A stretch of DNA of 64,000 nucleotides from DAOUEX01 sp034430235 (GCA_964478075.1 CAYZGO010000006.1:1-64000), one strand, 5' to 3'; positions 32,846-42,407 are shown, numbered from the stretch's first letter. Notes: a model not told the origin generated them from the letters alone. Translations and numbers: made by a program.

Positions 32846-35575
32846 TCAGGCTGAGTTCCTTAGCACTCCTTCCCCAGGGCGAACCTGCGGGAGGATGCTC
32901 ATTGCTCGTATCAGGCCAAAACTCAAGAAAAACATGAATGCCAGATCCACCAGAAAGTAAGAGTTATCTATCAGGCCATGCGCCAGCGTGGCCGTCATGC
33001 ACGCGATGGAGCCAAGGACCACGGCACGTCCATCGCCATCTGGCAAGCGCTGGTACAGACGCAGCGCCAGCCTCAGAAATGCCGCTTCCAACCAAAACAG
33101 TACAATCACGCCCCCGATTCCGAGACGAGTCCAGTAGTCCAGCACGATATTGTGCGGATGAGACAAGTCTGGCTCCTGCCACGCCTCACGCGACATGTAA
33201 TGCGGATACTGATACAGGAAATTGTCCAAACCGACGCCAGTGATAGGATGATCCCGAATCATGTCCAGTGTTGCCTCCCAGAGCTTCAAGCGGCGGAAAG
33301 TCGTGCCCTGCTCAAAGTCGAACAATGAAGCGAAACGCTGTGTGCCAACCAGCGGCAAAAGCATCAGGCAGCCCAACAAGATGGCAGTCACAGCAAGCAG
33401 GGCAGCACGACGCCCACGCAAAAGCCCAATGGCCAGCAATGCGGCAGGTAGACTGAGCAACCAGCCGCCCCGCGAATACGTTAGAAATAAACAGAGCCCA
33501 AGCGGCAGCAGGGCAAGGCCATAGCTAGTACGGCGTTGGGAGGCCCTCCCAACAACAAAGACGGAGATGGCAAGAGGAATGATTCGTCCCAGAAGCAGGC
33601 TGAGGTTGTTCGGCGAGGCATAAACTCCTCCGATGCGCCGCACGCCCTCAGCCACAATCACGTCACCACTCACAAAGTACTGATACAGTCCAAAGACGGA
33701 CACAGCAAGACCCGCCAGTAGCAAGGCATCAGCCAGTCGTAACAGTTGCTTCTCGTTGCAGTCAGCCTGGCAAAGCAGGAAGTAGAGCAACACAGGTTCG
33801 ATAATGATCACCCGGAACTCACGGATGCTGACGCCGCGATTGGCAGAGACCAGCAATGAAAGCGCCGCGATCACCACAAACGCAGCAACCGCCCAGTCAA
33901 GCGGGGTCATTGCACGCGGCATAGCGCTTACTGTGCACCGCAGCTTCTTCACAGCAGAGCGCATCCCAGAACCACGCACCCCTCGGCGCAGCCGTGGCCA
34001 GAGCCACGCCGCAGAACACACCAAGGTCAAAGTCTCCACCAGTGAGAATGACTTGCCAAAGATGAGCTTGGGATACAAGAAGAAGGGAATGGAGAATACC
34101 AGATACGCGAGACCTATGTCCAGGCGCAGGCAAATGAGCACGCCAGCCAAGGCCAACATCACCAGGCATGGCACTGTCCACGGCAGAAAGTAGTACATCG
34201 CCAGAAGTAGGCCCAACACCGCCCACTGAGCCCACTCTGGCGCAGCCAGATAGGCAGTCGCCAGGCGGTTGGCCCATGCCTCCCAGGGAAAAAGCGGCCA
34301 CAAGCGCACGAGCAGCGCCACTACGATCACGCCCGCCACTACGACCAGCGCCAGTCTCAGATAATACGCGGTGTGCTCCGCCTTGACCCTGGCTCCCGGT
34401 GTGGAGATGGCCTCCTGCAAAGTCCAATAGAAAGGACTGGGCTCGAAATCAGAGCTGAGGAGAGCAAACCCCCACAGCGGATCATCAGCAGGCACCGCTG
34501 GCTGAAGCTGGGCCCAACACGATACTCCCAACCACGCCCACTCCTGCCGGGCGCGCCGCAAAGCCCGCGCTGTGCGGTCTGCCTGCCTGGCTATGTCATC
34601 CGTGCCCCAGGGTGACGGCCGTCCCTGCCAATCCCGAGGCAGCGAATTCCACCCGAACTCTACTGCCCAGATAGGCACGTCCCCATCGCCGTGACGGACC
34701 ATCTCCTCGCGAAGCATAATGAGCCGCGAGAGATTAAGCACTTGCGGATCAACCCGCCGATCCTCTGGGCCACTCCAAAAACCGTATGGTTTGGCAGCGA
34801 GCACGTCAAAATGGCCGCTTCCGCCAGCCTGGTAGATGCCGCGCAGGAACAGCATCTCGCTCGTGTTGCGCCCACCAGTTTCCGTATTCGGAGCAAGGCC
34901 AGCGCTCAGCACGATGGCATCAGCATCTGCGCGCCTTAGCTCAGCGGCCGCCACTTTCAAGAGACGCACGTATGCGGCGGGATCAATAGAGCCTGCGCCC
35001 CAATGAGGGAAGATGTTCGGCTGATCCCACACCTGGTAGCAGGTAATTTGCTCCCTGTAGCGCTGAGCAAAAGCCCGCGCAAACAGGCCATAGGTGGTCA
35101 CGAACTGTGGTGGAGCAAAGCGGTTGTCACGGTCCAGCGGGCTGCGCGCCCACGCTGGTGAAGTGTCCAACACAGCGATGATTTCCAGGCCCTGCCGCTT
35201 GACCTCCGTGACAAGACGATCCCAACGCGCCCAATCATACTTGCCTGGCAGTGGCTCGATCTCCGCCCAGGGAAAATGCTGGCGTACCCAACTGAACCCG
35301 CCATCCTGTACCAGGTCCAGAGCGCGACGCAGTTCTTTGTCGGACCGATACTGGTCCAGCGAGACGTTGACACCGTATAGGCCATCACAAGGCAGCGGCA
35401 ACGGGGGCAGGGCCTGATAAAGGATACCCCGCTGTGCATACTGATGTTGGCTGACAAGCCGATAGCCCAGAAAGGCAAAGACGGCCAGGGCCGTCAGAGC
35501 GAGAATGAGAGCAACCGCCAAGAGATGTGGATGCCTGGCATCAGGTGAAAAGATATCGCTCATACTCATACGCAA
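32846..35575 (-). CDS. Degenerate glycosidase domain fused to O-antigen ligase/polymerase (WzyC)
   Basis: 909 residues. An N-terminal anchor (~18-40) leads to an extracytoplasmic TIM-barrel (~60-395) homologous to the glycosidase at 4226-5365. Its acid/base motif reads VWDQPN (Gln185) where the paralogue has IWNEPN, while the second glutamate is kept (VEFGWN, E306). From ~405 the chain has about 12 membrane helices and the WzyC/WaaL signatures SRGGW (R702) and a periplasmic loop ending HPHNIVLDYWTRLG. It would polymerise or ligate a lipid-linked glycan, with the barrel perhaps binding sugar instead of cutting it. Three ATGs within the first five codons are possible starts. Confidence 0.85.
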   Translation of the reverse strand: MRMSMSDIFSPDARHPHLLAVALILALTALAVFAFLGYRLVSQHQYAQRGILYQALPPLPLPCDGLYGVNVSLDQYRSDKELRRALDLVQDGGFSWVRQHFPWAEIEPLPGKYDWARWDRLVTEVKRQGLEIIAVLDTSPAWARSPLDRDNRFAPPQFVTTYGLFARAFAQRYREQITCYQVWDQPNIFPHWGAGSIDPAAYVRLLKVAAAELRRADADAIVLSAGLAPNTETGGRNTSEMLFLRGIYQAGGSGHFDVLAAKPYGFWSGPEDRRVDPQVLNLSRLIMLREEMVRHGDGDVPIWAVEFGWNSLPRDWQGRPSPWGTDDIARQADRTARALRRARQEWAWLGVSCWAQLQPAVPADDPLWGFALLSSDFEPSPFYWTLQEAISTPGARVKAEHTAYYLRLALVVVAGVIVVALLVRLWPLFPWEAWANRLATAYLAAPEWAQWAVLGLLLAMYYFLPWTVPCLVMLALAGVLICLRLDIGLAYLVFSIPFFLYPKLIFGKSFSLVETLTLVCSAAWLWPRLRRGVRGSGMRSAVKKLRCTVSAMPRAMTPLDWAVAAFVVIAALSLLVSANRGVSIREFRVIIIEPVLLYFLLCQADCNEKQLLRLADALLLAGLAVSVFGLYQYFVSGDVIVAEGVRRIGGVYASPNNLSLLLGRIIPLAISVFVVGRASQRRTSYGLALLPLGLCLFLTYSRGGWLLSLPAALLAIGLLRGRRAALLAVTAILLGCLMLLPLVGTQRFASLFDFEQGTTFRRLKLWEATLDMIRDHPITGVGLDNFLYQYPHYMSREAWQEPDLSHPHNIVLDYWTRLGIGGVIVLFWLEAAFLRLALRLYQRLPDGDGRAVVLGSIACMTATLAHGLIDNSYFLVDLAFMFFLSFGLIRAMSILPQVRPGEGVLRNSA

Positions 35576-35801
35576 ATTGTCCGCGCCTGTCTCCTCTGAC
35601 TGTCAACACCTAGGCTGACTTGCCCTGAAAGTTCGTGACGGCAGGCGAATGGCAAGACAGAAGCAACAAGGAAAACACTCATGAGATGCTCTACTCGGAG
35701 CTTGTAAGGCATGGCGCTTCTTTATCTATCCTACCACAGGTTATACGCACCGACAAATGAAAGTGGCAACCCCAGTGAGCACGCTAGCCCGCCCGCTTTG
35801 T
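35576..35801. other. Divergent intergenic region
   Basis: Between the WzyC fusion gene (minus) and rplY (plus). Short frames only. The strong rplY promoter lies at its right end. Confidence 0.4.
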
Positions 35802-35830
35802 TTGACATTGTATGGGCTCTAGTGTATGAT
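35802..35830 (+). promoter_or_regulatory. Strong sigma70-type promoter of rplY
   Basis: A consensus TTGACA (35802-35807), 17 bases, TATGAT (35825-35830). It is the best promoter match in the window and probably also feeds the mre genes downstream. Confidence 0.8.
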
Positions 35831-35910
35831 TACGCAGACGCAGTTGGAAGACCGCGTGCCAACTCCGCTATCGTCATACTAATATGTAAAGGAGAGCGAG
35901 CGAGATTCCC

Positions 35911-36582
35911 ATGGAAGAGATTATGCTTGACGCTGAACGGCGTCACATCACAGGTAAGAGAGTCAAATACCTGCGGTCCGAAGGCTACGTGCCGGCAGTC
36001 GTGTACGGACACCGCATAGAGCCTATCAATCTGAAACTGACAGAGCGTGCTCTGCGCCAGGCTCTGACGGAGGCAGGCGGCAACCGTCTGATCACCCTCA
36101 AGATAAAGGGCATCAAGAATCCTAAGTACGTCCTCGCGCGAGAATGGCAGCGAGATGCGATCAGCCATGCCATGCTGCACATTGATTTTTACGAGGTCGT
36201 GATGACTGAGAAAGTCAAGACTCAGCTCCCTGTCGTCCTGATCGGAGAGCCGCCGCCGGTCAAGGACGGCGAGGGCCTCCTTTTCCAGGGACTGGACACT
36301 ATCGAGATTGAATGTCTGCCTCGCGACCTGCCACCACGCATTGAGGTCAATGTCGAAGGATTGATTGCCATCGACCAGGCAATCCTAGTCCGTGACCTCA
36401 AGCTGAGCGACACCGTCGAGATCCTGTCCGGGCCGGAAGAAATCGTCGTCAAGATCCTGCCGCCGGTGAAAGAAGAGGTTGAGGAAGTCGTTGCAGAAGA
36501 GGTACCCGAGGTAGAGCTGCTGGGCGAGGAGGAAGAGAAGCCCAAGGCTGAGGTCGAGGAAAAAGCCCCTTCAGAGAAGTAG
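35911..36582 (+). CDS. rplY: 50S ribosomal protein L25 (CTC family)
   Basis: 223 residues. The N-terminal L25 domain binds 5S rRNA (LDAERRHITGKRVKYLRSEGYVPAVVYGH), the central TL5/CTC beta domain follows (~95-185), and an acidic tail rich in Glu and Val ends the protein, typical of the long bacterial form. AAAGGAGAG lies about 16 bases before the ATG; the second ATG at 35923 has GGAAGAG close by and may be used. mreB begins 58 bp after the stop. Confidence 0.93.
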   Translation: MEEIMLDAERRHITGKRVKYLRSEGYVPAVVYGHRIEPINLKLTERALRQALTEAGGNRLITLKIKGIKNPKYVLAREWQRDAISHAMLHIDFYEVVMTEKVKTQLPVVLIGEPPPVKDGEGLLFQGLDTIEIECLPRDLPPRIEVNVEGLIAIDQAILVRDLKLSDTVEILSGPEEIVVKILPPVKEEVEEVVAEEVPEVELLGEEEEKPKAEVEEKAPSEK

Positions 36583-36640
36583 CAGCAGCCTATGCTTCCG
36601 GACCAGAAAGCACATTGATTACAAGCAGAGGAGAGATTCT

Positions 36641-37702
36641 GTGTTCAGCCCACTAAACGCCCTTCTGGGGCTTTTCTCCCGCGACATGAGTATAGACCTA
36701 GGCACCGCCACAATTCTGGTTCTCGTTCGCGGCCAGGGCATAGTCATTAATGAGCCCTCCGTCGTCGCCATCGAGAAGAAGACCAGGAAGGTACTAGCTA
36801 TTGGCTCTGAGGCCAAAGAGATGATTGGCCGTACACCGGCGAGTATTGTGGCTATACGTCCTCTCCGTGATGGAGTGATCTCGGACTTTGATGTCACGGA
36901 GAAGATGCTGCACTACTTTATCAACAAGGCACACGAGCATACGCACATGCCTTTGCCACGCCCTCGCGTAGTTGTGGGCATCCCAAGCGGTGTCACTGAG
37001 GTGGAGAAGCGCGCCGTGCACGACGCATGCCTTAGTGCAGGCGCGCGTGAGGCCTACCTGATCGAGGAGCCTATTGCCGCGGCCATAGGCGCGGGCCTGC
37101 CTATCACCGAATCCGTGGGCAGCATGATCGTTGACATAGGTGGCGGTACGACGGAGGTGGCCGTTATCGCATTGGGAGGCATCGTGGTCAGCCGCTCTAT
37201 CCGCATTGCTGGCGATGAAATGGACGAAGAGATCATCCAGTACGCGCGTCAGAAGTACAAGCTGCTGATAGGAGAGCGCATGGCCGAACGAACCAAGATC
37301 GCTATCGGTTCGGCCTACCCCCTGTCTGAAGAGAAGACCATGACTATCTATGGACGCAACCTGATCACAGGTCTACCACAGGCTATTGAAGTAAGCAGTG
37401 TAGAGATACGCGAAGCTCTGGCGGGCTCGCTCAACATCATCATCGCCACAGTGAAAGAATCCATAGACGCCACACCACCTGAATTGGTAGCAGACCTCAT
37501 GGAACAGGGCATTGCCCTGGCGGGAGGCGCCTCCCAACTTCAGGGTATGGCCGAGCGTCTGACCCAAGAGACCAAGATGCGCGTATACGTGGCTGACGAC
37601 CCGGTCACCTGCGTAGTGAGGGGAGCAGGGCAGGTGCTGGAACATCTCGATGCCCTGCACAAGGTATTGGTCTCCGCTCAGCGCGGTCGCGGCGTGCGTT
37701 AG
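36641..37702 (+). CDS. mreB: Rod shape-determining protein MreB
   Basis: 353 residues with a GTG start and GAGGAGAG upstream. Actin fold: phosphate loop 1 (SIDLGTATILVLVRGQGIV), phosphate loop 2 (MIVDIGGGTTEVAVIALGGIV) and ALAGGASQLQGMAERL near the C-terminus. It polymerises under the inner membrane to guide lateral wall synthesis. First gene of mreBCD. Confidence 0.97.
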   Translation: MFSPLNALLGLFSRDMSIDLGTATILVLVRGQGIVINEPSVVAIEKKTRKVLAIGSEAKEMIGRTPASIVAIRPLRDGVISDFDVTEKMLHYFINKAHEHTHMPLPRPRVVVGIPSGVTEVEKRAVHDACLSAGAREAYLIEEPIAAAIGAGLPITESVGSMIVDIGGGTTEVAVIALGGIVVSRSIRIAGDEMDEEIIQYARQKYKLLIGERMAERTKIAIGSAYPLSEEKTMTIYGRNLITGLPQAIEVSSVEIREALAGSLNIIIATVKESIDATPPELVADLMEQGIALAGGASQLQGMAERLTQETKMRVYVADDPVTCVVRGAGQVLEHLDALHKVLVSAQRGRGVR

Positions 37703-37768
37703 CGGGAGCCTACATAGCCGATAGCGCCCTCCCGCCTATGAGAAAGGCTTCGACCAAAGGATGACAAT

Positions 37769-38596
37769 TTGAGCGTGTTGCAGAATCGCCCGGTAGCGCT
37801 GGCGCTGCTACTGCTCGTGGGACTGCTGGCTGGCATGCTGTTGCACCCGACTGGTTACCTTCAGCCTGTCGAGGACGTCGTCTTCAGCCTGCTTGCGCCC
37901 CTGCAGTACAGCTTTAGTTGGACAAGCACAAAGATCGCCAGTCTGGTGCAAGCATTTCGAGACCGACGCTCACTCCAGGCCCAAGTTCGTGACCTGCAAG
38001 AGACTGTAGACCATCTCATGATCGAGAACGTGCGTCTGCACGAAGCAGAGATAGAGCTTACGAACCTGCGTGAACAGTTGCATTTCAAGCTGGCGAACCC
38101 CACGTACGAGTTGCTCGCTGCCGAGGTCATTGGCCACGACCCCAGTAATCTGTTACACTACCTGATCATTGACCGGGGGGGCAGAGACGGGGTGGCGATG
38201 GGGATGCCTGTTGTCACTGCACGCGGTCTGGTTGGCCGGGTCACATCCGTTTACCCATACTCGGCGCGCGTGATGTTGCTCACAGACCACGCAAGCTCGG
38301 TCAACGCTCTCATCCAGAGGTCGCGCGCCACCGGTGTCGTGCAGGGACAGGGGCGGCGAGGCCTCACGATGCTCTACATCGAACAGAGTGAGCAAGTGCA
38401 GGTGGGCGACATCGTTCTAACTTCCGGACTGGGGGGCAATTTCCCCAAGCGCCGGGTGATCGGCCAGGTCACAGCCGTCAAGCAGAACGATGTAGAAATG
38501 TTTCAGGAAGTGCAGATACAGTCCGCCGTTAGCTTCGACCGCCTAGAAATGGTCCTGGTGATTCAGGACTTTGTGCCCATTGACTATGCTCCTTAG
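37769..38596 (+). CDS. mreC: Rod shape-determining protein MreC
   Basis: 275 residues with a TTG start; AAAGGATG lies five bases upstream. One N-terminal membrane helix (~10-28), a coiled coil (~55-95) and the extracytoplasmic beta domains with AEVIGHDPSNLLHYLIIDRGGRDGV and GDIVLTSGLGGNFPKRRVIGQVTAV. It links the elongasome to PBP2. Confidence 0.95.
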   Translation: MSVLQNRPVALALLLLVGLLAGMLLHPTGYLQPVEDVVFSLLAPLQYSFSWTSTKIASLVQAFRDRRSLQAQVRDLQETVDHLMIENVRLHEAEIELTNLREQLHFKLANPTYELLAAEVIGHDPSNLLHYLIIDRGGRDGVAMGMPVVTARGLVGRVTSVYPYSARVMLLTDHASSVNALIQRSRATGVVQGQGRRGLTMLYIEQSEQVQVGDIVLTSGLGGNFPKRRVIGQVTAVKQNDVEMFQEVQIQSAVSFDRLEMVLVIQDFVPIDYAP

Positions 38597-38628
38597 CCTG
38601 TCGGCACTTTCCGGAAAGGAGTATCAGC

Positions 38629-39111
38629 ATCAATCCGTACCTTGCATGCGCATTGCTGCTCATTGTAGCCATGCTACAAACGACCACTGCACCCAGGTTT
38701 TCGCTATGGGGCGTAACGCCCGATCTGATGTTGCTGGTCGTTGTCTCGTGGAGCCTGCTTTGCGGCGCCAGGGAAGGCATTACTTGGGCATTTGGCGGTG
38801 GCCTAATACTCGATCTGCTTTCCGGCGGCCCGTTTGGGGCTGCAGCCATCGCCCTTGCCGTGTCCAGCCTGCTGGCGAGCCTGGGCGAGCTCAACATCTT
38901 CCGTGGCTCACCTTGGTTGCCACTGGCCGCCAGCATCCTGGCTACTGCCATATACAACGCGACCTACTTAGTCATCCTGCAGGTTTTCGGCCGTCCCCTG
39001 CAATGGGCTCCAAGCTTGCTGCAGGTAGTCATGCCTTGTATGGCATTAAATGCACTGGTCATGTACCCCACGTATTGGGCCATGCGTTGGCTGCACCGGC
39101 ACACGAGTTAG
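38629..39111 (+). CDS. mreD: Rod shape-determining protein MreD, apparent ATC start
   Basis: 160 residues if started at the ATC at 38629. A good Shine-Dalgarno (GGAAAGGAG, 38613-38621) lies seven bases before this ATC, and the frame from there reads NPYLACALLLIVAMLQTTTAPRFSLWG, with the N-terminal membrane helix complete. The only canonical start in the frame (TTG at 38653) has no ribosome binding site and cuts into that helix. Four to five hydrophobic segments; integral membrane partner of MreC. Confidence 0.8.
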   Translation: MNPYLACALLLIVAMLQTTTAPRFSLWGVTPDLMLLVVVSWSLLCGAREGITWAFGGGLILDLLSGGPFGAAAIALAVSSLLASLGELNIFRGSPWLPLAASILATAIYNATYLVILQVFGRPLQWAPSLLQVVMPCMALNALVMYPTYWAMRWLHRHTS

Positions 39112-39153
39112 ACAAAGTGTCGCCCAGCGGGGAGTGAAGGGCATAGCCAGAAG

Positions 39154-39407
39154 ATGAAACCGATCCGGCTTTTAGGGCATGCTCGCGAGAATATGCGCTA
39201 TCGTGGTGCGACCGAGGAGGAGGTTGTTGAGCCGTTCAGACTGCTCCGTGGGATCCGGCAGAACGGGGACGGTTGGAGTGTCGAAAAGACTTCGCCTATG
39301 GGCGGGATTGGAACGGCAGATTGTATGCCACAAAACAGGTTCGGCCTATCTTTGTGGAGGAGGCTGATGAGATTGTGATCGTGACCGTTTATGTGTATTA
39401 TTCCTGA
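39154..39407 (+). pseudogene. DUF4258-type small protein gene with a one-base frameshift
   Basis: The first frame reads MKPIRLLGHARENMRYRGATEEEVV-E; after about 39228 the continuation AVQTAPWDPAERGR, then FAYGRDWNGRLYATKQVRPIF and the end IVIVTVYVYYS lie in the next frame, ending at the TGA 39405-39407. One missing G would restore an 84-residue protein. This is the DUF4258 pattern often paired with DUF2283 in toxin-antitoxin-like modules. It may be a real pseudogene or a sequence error. Confidence 0.7.
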
Positions 39408-39424
39408 TGTGGAGGTCTGAACTC

Positions 39425-39658
39425 ATGAGAATCACCTACGATCCTGAAGTAGATGCGCTATATATTCGCTTCATCGAAACTACCGTGACAACCGAGCATG
39501 TGGCCGAAGGGATCGCCGTGGACTATGCGGCGGACCGGCGGATTGCCGGTATAGAAATCCTGGATGCCCGCAAACGCTTTGGCGACCCAGAAGTATTCCG
39601 ACGGGTAGTGTTGGAAGACATTGCGCTGGCAAAGCCCGCTGTGGCTGTGAAGTTGTAG
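39425..39658 (+). CDS. DUF2283 family protein
   Basis: 77 residues from the ATG at 39425 with GGAGG ten bases upstream. Family pattern MRITYDPEVDALYIRF, VAEGIAVDYAADRRIAGIEILDARKR. DUF2283 genes commonly follow DUF4258 genes, as here (18 bp apart), and are suspected antitoxins or regulators; the biochemical role is not settled. Confidence 0.8.
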   Translation: MRITYDPEVDALYIRFIETTVTTEHVAEGIAVDYAADRRIAGIEILDARKRFGDPEVFRRVVLEDIALAKPAVAVKL

Positions 39659-39806
39659 CCAAGAATGCGTGATATTCTATCGGTTCCCTTCCAACCCGGC
39701 GAGTATAAGTGAATCGCGGTGAGAGTGATGGGCTTTCGGGGCAATGAGGCAGTGAGGGTCATGCCAAAAGACAGGGCAGACTATGAACTTGACAGGAGAT
39801 GAAAGG

Positions 39807-40013
39807 ATGAAAAGCGTTGAAGAGCGGATTAAACAGTTGCCACCTGAACTCCAGCAGGAGGTAGAGGACTTTGTGCAGTGTCTGATCGAAAGAAGGGCAC
39901 GAAAGTCTAAAGGCCAGTTAAAGCTTGATTGGAGGGGCGCTTTGCGGGAGTTACGGGACCAACACACCTCGGTGCAACTCCAACACAAAGTTCTTGAATG
40001 GTGGGGGGATTGA
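39807..40013 (+). CDS. VapB-like antitoxin (DUF2281-type)
   Basis: 68 residues from the ATG at 39807 (AGGAGA seven bases upstream; an ATG eight codons earlier is possible). SVEERIKQLPPELQQEVEDFVQCLIERR is the helix-rich pattern of DUF2281-type antitoxins. Its stop codon overlaps the ATG of the PIN-domain gene by one base (TGATG), so the pair is translationally coupled. Confidence 0.75.
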   Translation: MKSVEERIKQLPPELQQEVEDFVQCLIERRARKSKGQLKLDWRGALRELRDQHTSVQLQHKVLEWWGD

Positions 40014-40414
40014 TGCATCTTCTCGATACCAGCATCATCCTAGAGCTTCTCCTGGATCAGGTGAAGGCCGATGAGGTGGAGCGGTTCTTGCGTAACACTT
40101 CAACAGAAGATCTTCATCTCTCCGAATTCACTCTCTATTCCTTGGGCATTGTTCTTGTGCGCCGCAAACTACACGACACCTTTTTGCGGTCGGTGGAGGA
40201 TTTGCTGGTGACGGGTGGAATTCGTTTAGTGCGGCTTGGGGTAAAGGATATCCAAGACATCGTCCATGCAGCCCGGAGGTTCAACCTGGACTTTGATGAC
40301 GCGTATCAGTACGTTGCTGCAGAGAAATACAATCTGACCCTTGTAAGCTTTGATAGTGACTTTGACAGCACTGAGAGAGGAAGGAAAACTCCGGCCGAAA
40401 TCATAGGAGGTTGA
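40013..40414 (+). CDS. PIN-domain ribonuclease toxin (VapC family)
   Basis: 133 residues from the ATG at 40013; the open frame is five codons longer but GGGGGG precedes this ATG. PIN acidic residues: Asp in MHLLDTSIILELLL, Glu in LELL, Asp pair in LDFDDAYQYVAAEKY and Asp in LVSFDSDFD. VapC toxins cleave structured RNA such as tRNA or rRNA. The pair VapB-VapC sits between mreD and mrdA. Confidence 0.85.
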   Translation: MHLLDTSIILELLLDQVKADEVERFLRNTSTEDLHLSEFTLYSLGIVLVRRKLHDTFLRSVEDLLVTGGIRLVRLGVKDIQDIVHAARRFNLDFDDAYQYVAAEKYNLTLVSFDSDFDSTERGRKTPAEIIGG

Positions 40415-40469
40415 GTGATGCGTCCTCCCCATACCTCTGTCTTCCAATCCCGTCCTGAGCAGTGGTAAG

Positions 40470-42407
40470 ATGAACAGCTCCAGTCCCAAGTTGAGAATCG
40501 TTCTACTTCAGATCCTGGTTCTTGTCGCCTTTGCCGTACTCACTGCCCAGCTATGGCGACTGCAAATCCTGCGTACGCAGGGCTACCAATCGCAGGCAGA
40601 CGCCAACCGCTTCCGGCTGGTCTCAATTGACGCGCCCAGAGGCGTTATCTACGATCGCCAGGGACGTCTATTGGTGCGGAATACTCCGAGCTACACGATC
40701 TCCATTGTACCCGCCGCCTTGCCAGAAGACGAAAGCCGGAGGCTCGCAGTCCTCACCCGCCTGTCACAGTTGCTGCAGATGCCCGTTAGTAGCAAAGTAG
40801 CGTCCACTGGCGGGGGAGGCGCCAACCCGGGCATCGAGGAAATCCTGGAGCAGGACGCCGTAACGCCCTATGCGCCAGTGCCAATCAAGGCTGATGTGGA
40901 CAAGCAGGTGGCTTTTCTGATCGAAGAAGAACACCTGTATCTGCCGGGAGTGATCCTGGAGATTAGGCCTCGGCGCGAGTACTCAAGCGGGACACTCACT
41001 TCTCACGTGGTCGGCTATGTGGGGCACGTTCCTGCCGAACGCGTGCAGGATTACCTCAGTCAGACAGACGAGGACTATGATATTAACGACCGCGTCGGGC
41101 TGATGGGCGTGGAAGCTACGTATGAAAAAGAACTCCGAGGGCGCAATGGCCTCAAACACATCGAGGTGGATGCATTCGAGCGTGAGGTAAACGTGCTGGC
41201 CGTAGACCCACCCCAGCCCGGCCACGGTCTAGTGCTAAGCCTGGACCTGGATCTGCAACGGGCCGCAGAAGCGGCACTTGGAGAGGGGATGCGCCTGGTC
41301 AACTCGACCGCAGGTGTAGTGATCGCTATGAACCCGCAGACGGGAGAGATACTAGCCATGGTCTCGCTGCCAAGTTATGACAACAACCTCTTCGCCAGGG
41401 GTATCTCGGCCCAGGACTACAGTCAACTGAGCGCCGACCCTGAACGCCCATTGGTCAATCACGCTATCAGCGGCCAATATCCACCCGGATCAACGTTCAA
41501 GATCATCCCCGCAGCGGCAGCTCTGGAAGAGCAAGTCATAGACCGTGAGACCACGCTTACCTGCGAGGGTGAGCTCTTGCTACCTAACAAGTACTTTCCG
41601 GATGACCCTGAAAAAGCCCAGGTGTTCAAATGTTGGTCCGAGTGGGGCCACGGCAGCTTGGCCATCATTGACGCAATTGCCTATTCGTGCGATATCTACT
41701 TTTATCAAGTGGGCGGTGGATTCGAGGACTTGAACGGGCTAGGCATAGAAAGGCTGCGCAAGTATGCCGACGCCTTTGGCTTTGGTGAACCAACTGGTAT
41801 TGCACTTACAGGCGAGAGCGCGGGGCTTGTTCCAGACGAGCGCTGGAAGCGTGTGAACTATGGAGAGTCCTGGGTCACAGGTGATACGTACAACGCTACG
41901 ATTGGCCAGGGCTATGTCCTCGTCACACCACTGCAGTTGCTGAACGCCACTGCCGCCGTAGCCAATGGCGGCACACTGTATCGCCCACAAGTGGTCCATC
42001 ACGTTACTGATACTGAAGGCCACGTAGTGAGAGATTTTGTCCCTGAGGTCATCCGCCGAGTTCCGGTCTCCGTGGAGAATCTGGACCTCGTCCGTGAGGG
42101 CATGCGCGCTGCGATAACGCACGGCACGGGGCATCGCGCCAATCTGGCAGAAATTGCCGTCGCGGGCAAGACAGGAACTGCGGAATACTCAGGCCCGCGA
42201 GACAAAGAAGGGGACCTGCCTACGCACGCCTGGTTCACGGCCTTTGCGCCCTACGATGAACCGGAAATCGCGTTGATAGTGTTCGTGTCGGGGGGGCATA
42301 ATGGCGCCAAGGTCGCTGTGCCCATTGCTGCGCGAATCTTACGAGCCTACTTTGGCCTGCCGCAGCCTGTCGACGAGGACATTGTGGGGCCCCCTCCTGG
42401 AGATTAG
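40470..42407 (+). CDS. mrdA: Penicillin-binding protein 2
   Basis: 645 residues. One N-terminal membrane helix (~8-27), the dimerisation domain (~50-230) and the transpeptidase domain with the active-site serine in PPGSTFKI, the SxN-equivalent YSCDIYF and the KTG motif AGKTGTAEY. It cross-links peptidoglycan in the elongasome with RodA, whose gene lies downstream. minC starts four bases after the stop. Confidence 0.95.
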   Translation: MNSSSPKLRIVLLQILVLVAFAVLTAQLWRLQILRTQGYQSQADANRFRLVSIDAPRGVIYDRQGRLLVRNTPSYTISIVPAALPEDESRRLAVLTRLSQLLQMPVSSKVASTGGGGANPGIEEILEQDAVTPYAPVPIKADVDKQVAFLIEEEHLYLPGVILEIRPRREYSSGTLTSHVVGYVGHVPAERVQDYLSQTDEDYDINDRVGLMGVEATYEKELRGRNGLKHIEVDAFEREVNVLAVDPPQPGHGLVLSLDLDLQRAAEAALGEGMRLVNSTAGVVIAMNPQTGEILAMVSLPSYDNNLFARGISAQDYSQLSADPERPLVNHAISGQYPPGSTFKIIPAAAALEEQVIDRETTLTCEGELLLPNKYFPDDPEKAQVFKCWSEWGHGSLAIIDAIAYSCDIYFYQVGGGFEDLNGLGIERLRKYADAFGFGEPTGIALTGESAGLVPDERWKRVNYGESWVTGDTYNATIGQGYVLVTPLQLLNATAAVANGGTLYRPQVVHHVTDTEGHVVRDFVPEVIRRVPVSVENLDLVREGMRAAITHGTGHRANLAEIAVAGKTGTAEYSGPRDKEGDLPTHAWFTAFAPYDEPEIALIVFVSGGHNGAKVAVPIAARILRAYFGLPQPVDEDIVGPPPGD

